DNA from: Bacilli bacterium
GTDB taxonomy: Bacteria > Bacillota_I > Bacilli_A > RF39 > UBA660
Reading direction: 5' to 3'
DNA: 64,000 nt
NCBI GenBank assembly: GCA_900772095.1
Contig: CAAGQJ010000016.1
Span: 27,202-91,201, forward strand
The notes under the pieces were generated by a model. It did no database searches. It saw only the letters and a program-made list of their open reading frames with translations, and was not told the DNA's origin. Position 1 is the first letter of the stretch; every line of letters starts with the position of its first letter. Of this stretch, positions 32,915-40,835 are shown piece after piece. Position numbers and translations under genes: made by a program.

Positions 32915-34093
32915 TTAACCGTTCAGATAGTCGATGACTTTTCGGTTCGCCTCGTCTATCTTCTTATTGTTGAACTGAATATAGAGGTCTGTGGTGGATG
33001 AATCCCACTCACTATGACCTAGAGCCTTACCGATAACTTCCTTCGGGATATCAATACTCGCCGCTATGGTAGCCCAGCTTCTTCTGGCCGTGTACCATAC
33101 TATATCCTTATGAAGAGGCTTGATTTCCTTCTTGATCAAGGCTCCACGCTTATTCTTCTTCATCTCGGTAGGTCCGATTCTCTTCAGATAATCTCCTAGC
33201 GTTCTCCTGAAGCTTGATTCCTTCGTTCCGTCATCCAGGATGCTCAGAAGGTGGTCTGTACCTCTGTACTTCTCTATAATCGCCATTGCTTCCGGCTCAA
33301 CCTTGATGTCGTAGAGTCTGCCGGTCTTGTTGCGCTTGTACTGGATGCGCCCTCTCTTGATGCAGTCAGCAGGAAGTTCGAGCAGGTCGGAGAGGTTGAT
33401 TCCTATCAGATAGAACCCAAGCATAAACAAGTCACGGTACTTCTCCATGAAAGGCTCAACCGGAAAGTCACGATACTCCCTCATCTCCTCGGCACTCAGA
33501 TACAGGTACTGCTGACGCTCCGTCTTGATGGAAAACTTACGGAAAGGATATTTGGTGGTAATCTCGTTGTCTATGGCCCAATTGAACACCGTACGTATGT
33601 TTCTGAGGTCAATGGCGATTCCTCCGCTCATGCGGCCCTTCAGTAGCTCGTGTGCCTGGAATCTTTCGAGCCAGTCCCTGTCGATGTTGTCGAAATCCGC
33701 ATGCTCATCGAAGGATTCAATCCTCTTCCTCGTTCTGAGGAATATCTCCTTGGTACTATCCTTAGCCTTGGTCTTGATGAACTCATCGATGTAGTAGAGG
33801 ATATTCTTCTCTACCGATGCTGCTCTTCCGCTGATGATAGCCTTGATTTCTTCCTTCATCCTTGCTGCCGGAAGTTCGCCATTCATATAGATATATTCCT
33901 CCACGGACGCAAACAGCCTTGCCAGCATTGCCGTCTTTGCTCTTGCATTCGGAACACTCTTCGGGAAGATCATCCCGCTGAACTTGATAGTACTCGTGAT
34001 TCCGGTATAGACCTGGAATCTCTTTCCCTGATAACTGATGATGAAGAAAACCTTTAGGGACTTTCCTTCAACGTACGTCTTGATGCTATTCAT
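32915..34093 (-). CDS. Phage integrase (tyrosine recombinase)
   Basis: 392 aa with an Arm-type N-terminal strand domain, a SAM-like core-binding domain (about 105-210) and a catalytic domain ending KALGHSEWDSSTTDLYIQF, with the Tyr nucleophile in DLYIQ and the downstream Arg in YTARRSWATIA. The box I Arg position reads LIGINLSDLL, a variation typical of one Bacteroidota prophage integrase lineage. It is transcribed away from attP at 34098-34404, the standard int-attP layout, so it should catalyse integration at a tRNA-Gly gene. Confidence 0.85.
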   Translation of the reverse strand: MNSIKTYVEGKSLKVFFIISYQGKRFQVYTGITSTIKFSGMIFPKSVPNARAKTAMLARLFASVEEYIYMNGELPAARMKEEIKAIISGRAASVEKNILYYIDEFIKTKAKDSTKEIFLRTRKRIESFDEHADFDNIDRDWLERFQAHELLKGRMSGGIAIDLRNIRTVFNWAIDNEITTKYPFRKFSIKTERQQYLYLSAEEMREYRDFPVEPFMEKYRDLFMLGFYLIGINLSDLLELPADCIKRGRIQYKRNKTGRLYDIKVEPEAMAIIEKYRGTDHLLSILDDGTKESSFRRTLGDYLKRIGPTEMKKNKRGALIKKEIKPLHKDIVWYTARRSWATIAASIDIPKEVIGKALGHSEWDSSTTDLYIQFNNKKIDEANRKVIDYLNG

Positions 34094-34097
34094 ACTT

Positions 34098-34404
34098 ACT
34101 CACAGATTTTACTCACAATTTCTACTCACAACTCAATTTTACTCACATATTACTCACAAAACTACTCACATTGGCGTACATTATGCACGTTTTTGTACCT
34201 ATTTTGTGGGTGAAAATGGTGGATTTTACTATGTTTTTAATGGTGAAAAATGATGTAAGTGGCTGATTATCAGTATTTGAGCGAGATACGGGAGTCGAAC
34301 CCGCCTCACAGGCTTGGGAAGACTCTCGTGTGAATTGGTAATGTGCTGATACTGATGATTTTCAATGCAATTAATGATTGTTCACTCACATATTACTCAC
34401 AAAA
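34098..34404. other. attP-like site: tRNA-Gly 3' half flanked by integrase arm sites
   Basis: Core: 34280-34320, on the minus strand the 3' half of a tRNA-Gly(CCC) from the anticodon loop TTCCCAA through a normal T-arm (GCGGG-TTCGACT-CCCGT) to the acceptor strand ATCTCGC; 5' of the loop the sequence no longer pairs, as expected where phage identity ends. Arms: eight copies of ACTCACA at 34098, 34111, 34124, 34141, 34152, 34164, 34384 and 34395, with the compound ACTCACATATTACTCACAAA once on each side. An inverted repeat (GATTATCAGTAT / ATACTGATGATT) brackets the core. Confidence 0.8.
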
Positions 34405-34405
34405 A

Positions 34406-34777
34406 TTATATTATTGTCACAACATAAATCCCTGCGCAAACTCTTTCTGCGTAGAATTTATTCTTTCTAAGCTCATCAACAAGTTTTCTGACGCAAGAGC
34501 TTTCTGTTTCTATTAAGGCAAAGTCTAAGCCGATATACCCCATCTTTTCTGTTGCTATTCTAGAGTTTACAAGTTTGTTTACGGCCTCGTCACCTTGGTA
34601 CATAAAGTATCCGTAGAAGTCTGCGTCTGGTCTTATGTCATCAAATTGTTTCCCGCTGATTATTAACTTGGAACTCGCTTCCGATTCTTCGAAAAAGCGC
34701 ACTACATCTTCGCAAGCTCTTGCTAGATCAAATCTATTGTAGATTTTCCCGTCAAGGATTTCTTTAGCTGTTTTCAT
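34406..34777 (-). CDS. Protein of unknown function
   Basis: 123 aa, MKTAKEILDGKIYNRFDLAR..., mixed alpha/beta. The start overlaps the stop of the upstream secreted-protein gene by 4 nt, so they form a unit near the repressor, a typical lysogenic-conversion position. Confidence 0.55.
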   Translation of the reverse strand: MKTAKEILDGKIYNRFDLARACEDVVRFFEESEASSKLIISGKQFDDIRPDADFYGYFMYQGDEAVNKLVNSRIATEKMGYIGLDFALIETESSCVRKLVDELRKNKFYAERVCAGIYVVTII

Positions 34778-35289
34778 ATATCACTACTTATTTCAATTTT
34801 CTTGTTTTCTTTTTCTTCGTAGTTTGAGAAGTATTGCACCTGCATCTCATGCTTGATGTTGTCTATGCTTAGATATATAGACCTCTTCGAGCCTTTGGAT
34901 GGGTTGTAGTGCCACATATACATATCAACTCCTTCCCATTTCATGTCCCCGTTTTCCCCTTTAGGGTACTTCTGTTTGTATTGCTTGAGAAGTGTGAAGT
35001 ATGCGTCCTCCAGTTCGCTTTGAGTCCTATTTTCGAAAATGAACTTTACTTGCGTGATAGAATCGTTGCTAGTGTCGTAATGCACTTCTTCTCTTACGTT
35101 AGTAAAACCCGCAAATTTTACCTTGAACTTTTTTACTCCAGAAACCGTTTCGTAAGGTTTGTATCCCCTTGTCGCAAGGAAAGCTGCGTATTTCTTGCTG
35201 GTTGTATATATGTCTCTTCCCATTACTACTTGCGAATAAGAAGCACTGGAGAATAATGCTGCAGTTAATATGATTAATATTCTCTTCAT
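34774..35289 (-). CDS. Secreted protein of unknown function
   Basis: 171 aa with a clear Sec signal peptide (MKRILIILTAALFSSASYSQ, cleavage after about residue 19). The mature part is beta-rich. Placed downstream of the repressor on the same strand, so it may be expressed from the prophage; function unknown. Confidence 0.6.
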   Translation of the reverse strand: MKRILIILTAALFSSASYSQVVMGRDIYTTSKKYAAFLATRGYKPYETVSGVKKFKVKFAGFTNVREEVHYDTSNDSITQVKFIFENRTQSELEDAYFTLLKQYKQKYPKGENGDMKWEGVDMYMWHYNPSKGSKRSIYLSIDNIKHEMQVQYFSNYEEKENKKIEISSDI

Positions 35290-35310
35290 AATATCAACAT
35301 TTATAATTAA

Positions 35311-36000
35311 TTATATTGCCTTTAATGACCCAAGAACCTTGAACACTTTCGTTATAGCCTCCTTTGGTATCTCCTGATCCTCGAACTCCTCGTTGTATGA
35401 GTGAAGAGTGAAATGCTCTTCGTCCGAACCCTTGCGGATGATCTTCACTGTTCTGAGGTCGTTAGTCGTCATAATGGCGTACACTTCGTTCATAGGCAAG
35501 AACTCATTCCAATCAAGAATCTGCTTCAGAGCTATGATGTCTCCGTTGCTTATAAGGGGCTTCATGCTGTCACCTGATGTTCGGCACCAGAAATCCGTCT
35601 TCTCGTAGCCTGGTACTGAAATATGCTTCATAGGCACGTTAGGAGAGTCATTGTACATCTCGCTAAAGCCCAACGCAAAGTCTACGTCATAGAAAGGCTT
35701 TGCGTCTTCTCCGTACGCGCATTGAGTGAACGCCTTGTCGATTGACCGGTTAAGCGAATCTTTATCGAATCCTAACGAATAGGTTCGTTTCTCGCCTTCT
35801 CCGGTTTCGAGCCATTCCCTGTTCACACCTAGGGCATCACAGATTAATTTGACATCTCTAGGCATAACTGGAGATTCTCCTTTCATCTTCTTGCGGAACC
35901 CTGACGGATCAATCCCCACCTTCTTAGAGAAAGAATTGGCGTTATCAGCTCCTTCCGACATGAGAACCTTAATTCTCCCGATAATTCCTTCTTTTTCCAT
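35311..36000 (-). CDS. CI/LexA-like repressor (HTH + S24 peptidase domain)
   Basis: 229 aa from ATG 36000 (MEKEGIIGRIKVLM). N-terminal helix-turn-helix (about 20-50, SFSKKVGIDPSGFRKKMKG). C-terminal S24-type domain with SGDSMKPLISNGDIIALKQ supplying the Ser nucleophile; the Lys partner would lie in the LRTVKIIRKGS stretch. This is the architecture of phage repressors that self-cleave on DNA damage. Controls the switch region 36056-36221. Confidence 0.8.
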   Translation of the reverse strand: MEKEGIIGRIKVLMSEGADNANSFSKKVGIDPSGFRKKMKGESPVMPRDVKLICDALGVNREWLETGEGEKRTYSLGFDKDSLNRSIDKAFTQCAYGEDAKPFYDVDFALGFSEMYNDSPNVPMKHISVPGYEKTDFWCRTSGDSMKPLISNGDIIALKQILDWNEFLPMNEVYAIMTTNDLRTVKIIRKGSDEEHFTLHSYNEEFEDQEIPKEAITKVFKVLGSLKAI

Positions 36001-36055
36001 AATTAAGTTTTGTATATGCAACTAAAAAGCCGCAAAATGTTAATAAATATTTATT

Positions 36056-36221
36056 ATCCCGAAAAATATCGGGATTTCTTTGGAAGTTTCGGGATTTTTC
36101 CATACCTTTGCAATCGTCAAACTGGTAAAAACAGAAAGACGAAATGCGGAGGGACTGAGTTTTATCCCATTCCAAGCAACTCTACACTGCAAAGATACGG
36201 GTTTTTCTTGGTTTCTCCAAA
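36056..36221. promoter_or_regulatory. Lysogeny switch: two promoters and dyad operator
   Basis: Plus-strand promoter: TTTG (36079-36082), 20 nt, TACCTTTG (36103-36110), reading to the 36263 gene. Minus-strand promoter: TTTG (36221-36218), about 20 nt, TATCTTTG (36197-36190), reading to the repressor. Operator candidates: dyad ATCCCGA-AAAATA-TCGGGAT (36056-36075) and the half-site TTTCGGGATTTTTCC (36087-36101) inside the plus promoter. The two promoters face each other, so their transcripts overlap by about 80 nt. Confidence 0.65.
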
Positions 36222-36262
36222 TATTTTTAGTTAATATGAGTAAAAACAATAAAGTTTAAGCG

Positions 36263-36502
36263 ATGAAAGCAAGTAAAATACAAGTTAGTGATATCCGAAG
36301 TATCGGAGTAGGCGGTTCTATTACCGTCGAGCTTCCTAGTTACCTTGCTTGCGTCTCTGCCAAAAATACGGTCGGCTACGTCAAGAAGGCTTACCCTAGA
36401 ACTGATGGCTGCACTTACTATTGCAGAATCAATGGTAGCACGATTACAATCGGAGTGGTGGAAGCGGAAAAGGTCAATCGAAGGAAGAGGGTCATTGAGT
36501 AG
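36263..36502 (+). CDS. Small DNA-binding-like protein of the switch
   Basis: 79 aa, MKASKIQVSDIRSIGVGG...; first gene under the plus-strand switch promoter, in the cro position. Beta-rich with a basic patch (KVNRRKR); widespread-looking Bacteroidota phage type, exact role unknown. Confidence 0.6.
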   Translation: MKASKIQVSDIRSIGVGGSITVELPSYLACVSAKNTVGYVKKAYPRTDGCTYYCRINGSTITIGVVEAEKVNRRKRVIE

Positions 36503-36524
36503 TAAACTTATAAAAGATTTAAGT

Positions 36525-37265
36525 ATGGAAGAGATTATTAGGTTTAACGTAACAACGATGAAAGCTATAAGCAAAGAAGGTGAGCTTTATTCGCTCAACG
36601 ATTTGTGGAAGCTTCTTGGCTCTCCAAAATACAAAGAGCCTAAACGCTGGGTCCTTCTGCCAGATTCTGTCAGATACATTGAAAAAGAGATAGAAATAGA
36701 AAAGGACGAAAAATCTGTCCTTTTATCTAAGAAGGGCAGAAACGGAGGTTCCTATGGAAGCAAGCGAGTTTTTGTCGAATATGCGAGGTATCTTGATAAA
36801 GGTCTTGCAGTTCAGATAAACGACCTCTTTCTACAAGAGTTGAAAGCCCAGGGAAATCCGGAATTATATCTTGAACGTTATCGTTCGTCATACAAAAAGA
36901 AAGGTAAAAGCGATGACTGGATTGATAAGAGAATGAAGAGTATTAATACTCGAAATGAGCTGACAAGTACGTTGAGCCATCACGGAGTTCATGGTGACGG
37001 ATTTAGAAGATGCACGAATGCTTCTTACGAAGGTCTTCTTGGCTGTAAGGCTCCTGCTCTTCGCAAGCATCTCGGAATTGAGAAGAAAGACAGTATAAGA
37101 GACAACATGAGTAAGACTCAGCTTACTGCTCTCGAATTGTCCGAGGATTTGGCCAAGCAACGCATCGAGAAGAGAAACCTATATGGCGTCGATCCTTGCG
37201 AAGCTGCTTGCAAAGGAGCGGCTGAGGTAATTTCTGTTGCAGTTAGTAAATTTTTAAATAGTTGA
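36525..37265 (+). CDS. Antirepressor-like protein (KilA-N/BRO type)
   Basis: 246 aa from ATG 36525 (MEEIIRFNVTTMKAISKEG); the longer upstream frame overlaps the preceding gene. The N-terminal segment SLNDLWKLLGSPKYKEPKRW..GGSYGSKRVFVEYARYLDKGLAVQIND matches the KilA-N domain, a DNA-binding fold of phage antirepressors. The C-terminal part is a separate domain. It would counteract the repressor upstream. Confidence 0.75.
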   Translation: MEEIIRFNVTTMKAISKEGELYSLNDLWKLLGSPKYKEPKRWVLLPDSVRYIEKEIEIEKDEKSVLLSKKGRNGGSYGSKRVFVEYARYLDKGLAVQINDLFLQELKAQGNPELYLERYRSSYKKKGKSDDWIDKRMKSINTRNELTSTLSHHGVHGDGFRRCTNASYEGLLGCKAPALRKHLGIEKKDSIRDNMSKTQLTALELSEDLAKQRIEKRNLYGVDPCEAACKGAAEVISVAVSKFLNS

Positions 37266-37268
37266 GTT

Positions 37269-37610
37269 ATGGATGAGTATAGAAAAGAAATTTTTAAAAA
37301 GATAAACTCAGCCCACAAGGAGTTGAATAAGTTTGAGGCTGTTGTTAGAATATCAAGAGGTGCTAATACGGATTTCGAGAAAGGTGTCAATGACATGTAT
37401 GATTCTCCAGAGGCAGGCGGAGGAGTCATTGACAACGCAGTGAGCGTCAGTACCGGTACTATAATATATGACGAGGAATGCCAGACAGATGTCATTACCA
37501 TTAAGATATATGGGCCAGATGACGAAGAGAAAGAGGCACACCTAAGCAAGGATGACGCTATAGACCTCATTCGTTACTTAGCTACAGCTGTCAGTTTACT
37601 AAGAAATTAG
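37269..37610 (+). CDS. Protein of unknown function
   Basis: 113 aa, MDEYRKEIFKKINSAHKEL..., acidic, with a beta region (VITIKIYGPDDEEKEAHL). Three-nt gaps on both sides place it in the early operon. Confidence 0.55.
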   Translation: MDEYRKEIFKKINSAHKELNKFEAVVRISRGANTDFEKGVNDMYDSPEAGGGVIDNAVSVSTGTIIYDEECQTDVITIKIYGPDDEEKEAHLSKDDAIDLIRYLATAVSLLRN

Positions 37611-37613
37611 CCT

Positions 37614-37817
37614 ATGCCTCGCAAGAAAGTATCAGTTGAGCCTGTTGAAAAGATATGGCTCTCCACAAAAGAGTTCGCCAAGTATATTGGTATGAGCACA
37701 GGATACATACACGACTTGAGAAAGAGCGGCCAGATTCATCACTACATGCTAGGCAACACCGCATTCTTCAAAAAGTCTGATGTTGATGAGTTGATTGAAG
37801 GACACAAGGTATGTTGA
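37614..37817 (+). CDS. Excisionase-like HTH protein
   Basis: 67 aa. KIWLSTKEFAKYIGMSTGYIHDLRKSGQI..AFFKKSDVDELIEG is the HTH_17/MerR-like excisionase pattern. Likely bends attP DNA to direct excision, given the integrase and attP nearby. Confidence 0.75.
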   Translation: MPRKKVSVEPVEKIWLSTKEFAKYIGMSTGYIHDLRKSGQIHHYMLGNTAFFKKSDVDELIEGHKVC

Positions 37818-37974
37818 TGTCCAAGAATAGAATACTTTAACATATTTTATATATAATTGAATTTGCCCGTGAGGGTTTCTGAAAAAAAACTCATTGTTAG
37901 TTGGGTATTGTTAGCTTAGTTCACAGCGGTGAATAGCGGAGCGGATTTTTAATTGGTTAGTCCGCTCCAAAATG
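37818..37974. other. Intergenic region with hairpin before the tRNA array
   Basis: A/T-rich with a perfect GGAGCGGA/TCCGCTCC stem near 37939-37969, just before the first tRNA. No ORF. May terminate the early operon or serve as a processing signal. Confidence 0.45.
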
Positions 37975-38045
37975 GACCAGTAGCTCAGCGGAAGAGCAAT
38001 CCCCTCCTAAGGGATAGGCCACGAGTCCGAATCTCGTCTGGTTCA
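37975..38045 (+). tRNA. tRNA-Arg(CCT)
   Basis: Cloverleaf: TA at 8-9, D-arm GCTC/GAGC, anticodon arm ATCCC-CTCCTAA-GGGAT with anticodon CCT, T-arm ACGAG-TCCGAAT-CTCGT. The acceptor stem has two mismatches (GGACCAG against CTGTTCA), so charging efficiency is uncertain. CCA is not encoded. Confidence 0.75.
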
Positions 38046-38046
38046 C

Positions 38047-38583
38047 ACTCTCTTACTAATTCCGTTTCGTGTGTATCTAAAACGGTGCAAAGATAAGCCC
38101 ACGACCTTATAAAGTAGGTAGTTCGGGCAGCTACAATCTTGCAGCGGGAGAGGTTCGGAAAGGATTGGAGAAGTAGTTCTTTGACATATTGGACATATAG
38201 CGCATTATAGCGTTAGTGTACGTGTAAGATAGTACGGGTAGAGCGGATTTAATTATCTCAGGTCGGGAACCTATAGCGAAGATGCCCAGAAGGAACGCAC
38301 GTAGCACGGAAGACCAGTTAGACATGGTTTACTCTTTCATAAATTTCCCATCCGCCGAACTGCCACGGAACGAAGAATTGTCGTGGTAAGCGGAGGATCA
38401 ATGAGAAGAAGATGTAAATCTCTGGCCGAAGGTGCCTGGACCTATAACCCCGGCACCGGAGAGTCAAAGAACCCTATGGCCATGCAAGTCCACCATCGAG
38501 AATGGTTGGCGTTGGCAAGCCTCTTATATTATATATAAGGTGTAGAATACACAGACTTGAGGTTCTTGCTAATTCAGATCAAA
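38047..38583 (+). ncRNA. Structured RNA of about 540 nt inside the tRNA array (ROOL/GOLLD-like?)
   Basis: No plausible ORF. Helices: GTAG/CTAC (38118-38134), TCCGC/GCGGA enclosing CCACG/CGTGG (38351-38394), GGTGCC/GGCACC (38431-38457) and a CTTATAT/ATATAAG hairpin (38522-38538). Size, ornate pairing and position between phage tRNAs are the known hallmarks of ROOL and GOLLD RNAs; the match to either family was not tested. Confidence 0.6.
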
Positions 38584-38676
38584 GAGATGATTGGTGTAAT
38601 GGAAGCACGGCGACAACTAGATGATACCGATTTCTTATCGTCGTTGGTGGGGGTTCGAGTCCCTCTTCATCTCCCA
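38584..38676 (+). tRNA. tRNA-like element with extended central hairpin
   Basis: Good acceptor (GAGATGA/TCATCTC), short D-arm (GTGT/GCAC) and canonical T-arm (GGGGG-TTCGAGT-CCCTC), and encoded CCA at the 3' end. In place of a normal anticodon arm there is a long stem, CAAC + GATGATA pairing with TATCGTC + GTTG, with a 9-nt loop CCGATTTCT. No standard anticodon can be assigned. Confidence 0.5.
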
Positions 38677-38843
38677 TAGATTACTTTTGGATTTAGTTGG
38701 AGGCATAATGTGCCTCTACGCTGTTTTTTATTCAGTGTGTTGCTTGTCTGTGAAGACAGGCTCATATCTTGTTTCTATAGATATTTTGTTAATGTTTTTA
38801 CATAACTGTCGCAGCCCGTCTGTGAAGATAGACTGCACAATAC

Positions 38844-38916
38844 GGATCTGTAGCTCAACGGTAGAGCGCCGGGGACATCATCCGGAGACAGGAACGTCCA
38901 ACTCGTCCAAGATCCA
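38844..38916 (+). tRNA. tRNA-Met-like (CAT), degenerate
   Basis: Acceptor GGATCTG/AAGATCC (one mismatch), D-arm GCTC/GAGC, anticodon stem CCGGG/TCCGG with loop GACATCA (anticodon CAT, but A instead of U at position 33), T-stem with one inserted A. Possibly functional, possibly a decoy or a decaying copy. Confidence 0.55.
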
Positions 38917-39089
38917 CGAAGAATGAAAATTGTGAGTATAATTTTAGTTTAAAATGCGTTCTGGTTAACTCTCCTGGCGAGGAGGTGATCGTATTTTTAT
39001 TATTTAGATTTATTTTTAGTTTCGTGCGCTCTGTACGTGAGTATCGGGCGCCTTAAAATAGCCCATTGTGCGTAGTTGATATATATTCA

Positions 39090-39162
39090 GGTGGCGTAGC
39101 TCAGCAGCAGAGCGCCAGGGGAAGGCCCTTGGAGGTCGATGGTGCGAGTCCATCCGCCTCTC
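39090..39162 (+). tRNA. tRNA-Gly-like, degenerate anticodon arm
   Basis: D-arm GCTC/GAGC and T-arm GATGG-TGCGAGT-CCATC are intact and the body resembles bacterial tRNA-Gly (CCAG...CTTGGAGGTCG), but the anticodon loop is 8 nt (GGAAGGCC) with no U33, so the identity is uncertain. Confidence 0.5.
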
Positions 39163-39211
39163 TAAAAGATACTTTTCATTTTTCCTAAATTTTAATTAAA
39201 ACGTTGAAACA

Positions 39212-39284
39212 AGCCCAGTAGCTCAACTGGATAGAGCCGTGGAATCAGCCAGCGAGGTTGGGAGTTCGAGTCTCCCCTGGGTTT
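39212..39284 (+). tRNA. tRNA of uncertain identity (loop AATCAGC)
   Basis: Acceptor AGCCCAG/CTGGGTT, D-arm GCTC/GAGC and T-arm GGGAG-TTCGAGT-CTCCC are good. The anticodon stem CGTGG/CAGCG has one mismatch and the loop AATCAGC would place TCA at 34-36 with A33. A genuine opal suppressor is doubtful because phage genes here end in TGA. Confidence 0.5.
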
Positions 39285-39409
39285 ACTATAAGTTAGTTTT
39301 TTAATGTTTATTTTTTTACATTAACTCATTGTTCTGAAGGCGTTCAGCAATAAATGATTCATATTATTCCATAAATACCCCATCTTGCTTGCGAAAGTAG
39401 GATGGATTT

Positions 39410-39483
39410 GCTGCATTAGCTCAGTTGGCTAGAGCGCTCGGTTTGTACCCAAGTGGCCGCAGGTTCGAGTCCTGCATGCAGCT
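39410..39483 (+). tRNA. tRNA-Thr(TGT)
   Basis: Perfect acceptor GCTGCAT/ATGCAGC, D-arm GCTC/GAGC, anticodon loop TTTGTAC (anticodon TGT) and T-arm GCAGG-TTCGAGT-CCTGC. The best-formed tRNA of the array. Confidence 0.9.
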
Positions 39484-39584
39484 CAGTAATGTATATGTCA
39501 TAAGTTTTTTAGTTTTTAATGGTACAAGAAGGGAGTGAGGTCGTCAATTCGGCCTCCTCCCGATTGTTTTGAGTTGGAAACAAT

Positions 39585-39848
39585 ATGAAGGTAAAAAAGA
39601 CAATAAGAATCCGCAAGGAGAACATCAGGGAGCTCAAGAAGCTAGAATGCGTCGAGAGTATTGAACAGAATGGAAGGGACATTCTCGTTCACCTGAATCC
39701 CGAGTACACGGAAGGAAAGCAGGAGGCTGTCAGAGACGAGTATCTCGTACAATGGGGCAGCGGTAAGTGGCAGCGCTTCGGCGAGGCAGCGTTCAATCAT
39801 CTCTACAAGAATCCTGCAAAGGAGGCGGGTGCGGCATGGGACGAGTAG
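39585..39848 (+). CDS. Small protein of unknown function
   Basis: 87 aa, MKVKKTIRIRKENIRELKK..., basic N-terminus. Its end overlaps the start of the DUF1064-like gene by 13 nt. Confidence 0.6.
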   Translation: MKVKKTIRIRKENIRELKKLECVESIEQNGRDILVHLNPEYTEGKQEAVRDEYLVQWGSGKWQRFGEAAFNHLYKNPAKEAGAAWDE

Positions 39849-40300
39849 GTTCTAAGAAGTATTTTGCTCCTGACGGGAACGAATACGATTCCAGGGAAGA
39901 GTACCTGTACTTGCAGACCATCCTCGATGATCCTGGCATAAGCTGCATACACAGACAGGTAACCATCACGGCCATCAACCCGGTATGGATGCTGAAACCA
40001 AAGCAGCTTAAAACAAAGGTAAAGTACGAGAGAAGGTCATTGCTTTACGGGCATAACTATACTGCCGACTTCGTTTACCGGGAAGGCGATAAGATTGTGA
40101 TATGCGATGTCAAGAGCCTCTATACCTCAAAGCTCAGAGAGTTCTCGATTACAACAAAGGCTGTGGTGGCAAGACTTATCGCCCACAACAGGAAACGTCA
40201 TAACGGTGAAGCAGTCGTGATATTCCGAAAGGCTATCAAGGTAAAGAAGAACGAGTGGAAAATAGTTGATTATCCACCGTCCGACTGCTATATAATATAA
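39836..40300 (+). CDS. DUF1064-like phage nuclease-fold protein
   Basis: 154 aa from ATG 39836 (MGRVGSKKYFAPDG); the longer frame would overlap the previous gene more deeply. KKYFAPDGNEYDSREEYLYLQ, YTADFVYREGDKIVICDVKS and a basic C-terminus match DUF1064, a restriction-endonuclease-like family of phages; the E..D..DVK residues would form the PD-(D/E)XK site. Starts the recombination module. Confidence 0.65.
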   Translation: MGRVGSKKYFAPDGNEYDSREEYLYLQTILDDPGISCIHRQVTITAINPVWMLKPKQLKTKVKYERRSLLYGHNYTADFVYREGDKIVICDVKSLYTSKLREFSITTKAVVARLIAHNRKRHNGEAVVIFRKAIKVKKNEWKIVDYPPSDCYII

Positions 40301-40322
40301 TAAGGTGTAAAAACTAAAAGAT

Positions 40323-40421
40323 ATGGGTATAATTTTCATTAGTTTACTAACCACAGTAGTTATGTTTGCTGCTGTATCATTCGTAGCACATCTTTTTGGC
40401 TATGACCAGGAAGAAGACTAG
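40323..40421 (+). CDS. Very small membrane protein
   Basis: 32 aa: MGIIFISLLTTVVMFAAVSF is one transmembrane helix, followed by a short acidic tail. Start AAAAGATATGGG is A/T-rich as in neighbouring genes. Too short for certainty. Confidence 0.45.
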   Translation: MGIIFISLLTTVVMFAAVSFVAHLFGYDQEED

Positions 40422-40447
40422 TAGTTTAATTCTAAATATTTTAAATT

Positions 40448-40834
40448 ATGAACAAAGAAAAAATTATCGTCAGTGTAGTAATTGACAAGCAGGCTCTTGT
40501 TGACAGTGCATTCGGCATCTCGATGAAGCCTTCTGATTACATTGAGCTTAAGAGTGTTATCGATGGAACTAATCAGTTTACTCTTGATGTAGACGAGTTT
40601 GATGATGAACGCCAGAAGGAGAAGAATACTGAACTCTTCGCCGGCGTCGCATTGGATATCATTCTCAGTGACAACCCGGAGCTGGGTGTCACAAAGCGCC
40701 TCAAAGCGCAGAAGAGTGCTTATCTCGACAAGATCAAGAAGTTCAATGAGCTCAAGGAGAGAGTAAAAAACGGAGAGACGACCGCCATTGAAGGCATCTG
40801 TGCGTTATTGAAAGTAATGAAGGAGGGCAAGTAA
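40448..40834 (+). CDS. Protein of unknown function (recombination operon)
   Basis: 128 aa, MNKEKIIVSVVIDKQALVDS..., ending in a long helix. One nt separates it from the next gene. Confidence 0.6.
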   Translation: MNKEKIIVSVVIDKQALVDSAFGISMKPSDYIELKSVIDGTNQFTLDVDEFDDERQKEKNTELFAGVALDIILSDNPELGVTKRLKAQKSAYLDKIKKFNELKERVKNGETTAIEGICALLKVMKEGK

Positions 40835-40835
40835 A

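Noticed and set aside
39212..39284. TGA or TAG codon reassignment with a suppressor tRNA
   Set aside because: Genes in the window end with TAA, TAG and TGA, and the candidate suppressor has an abnormal loop.
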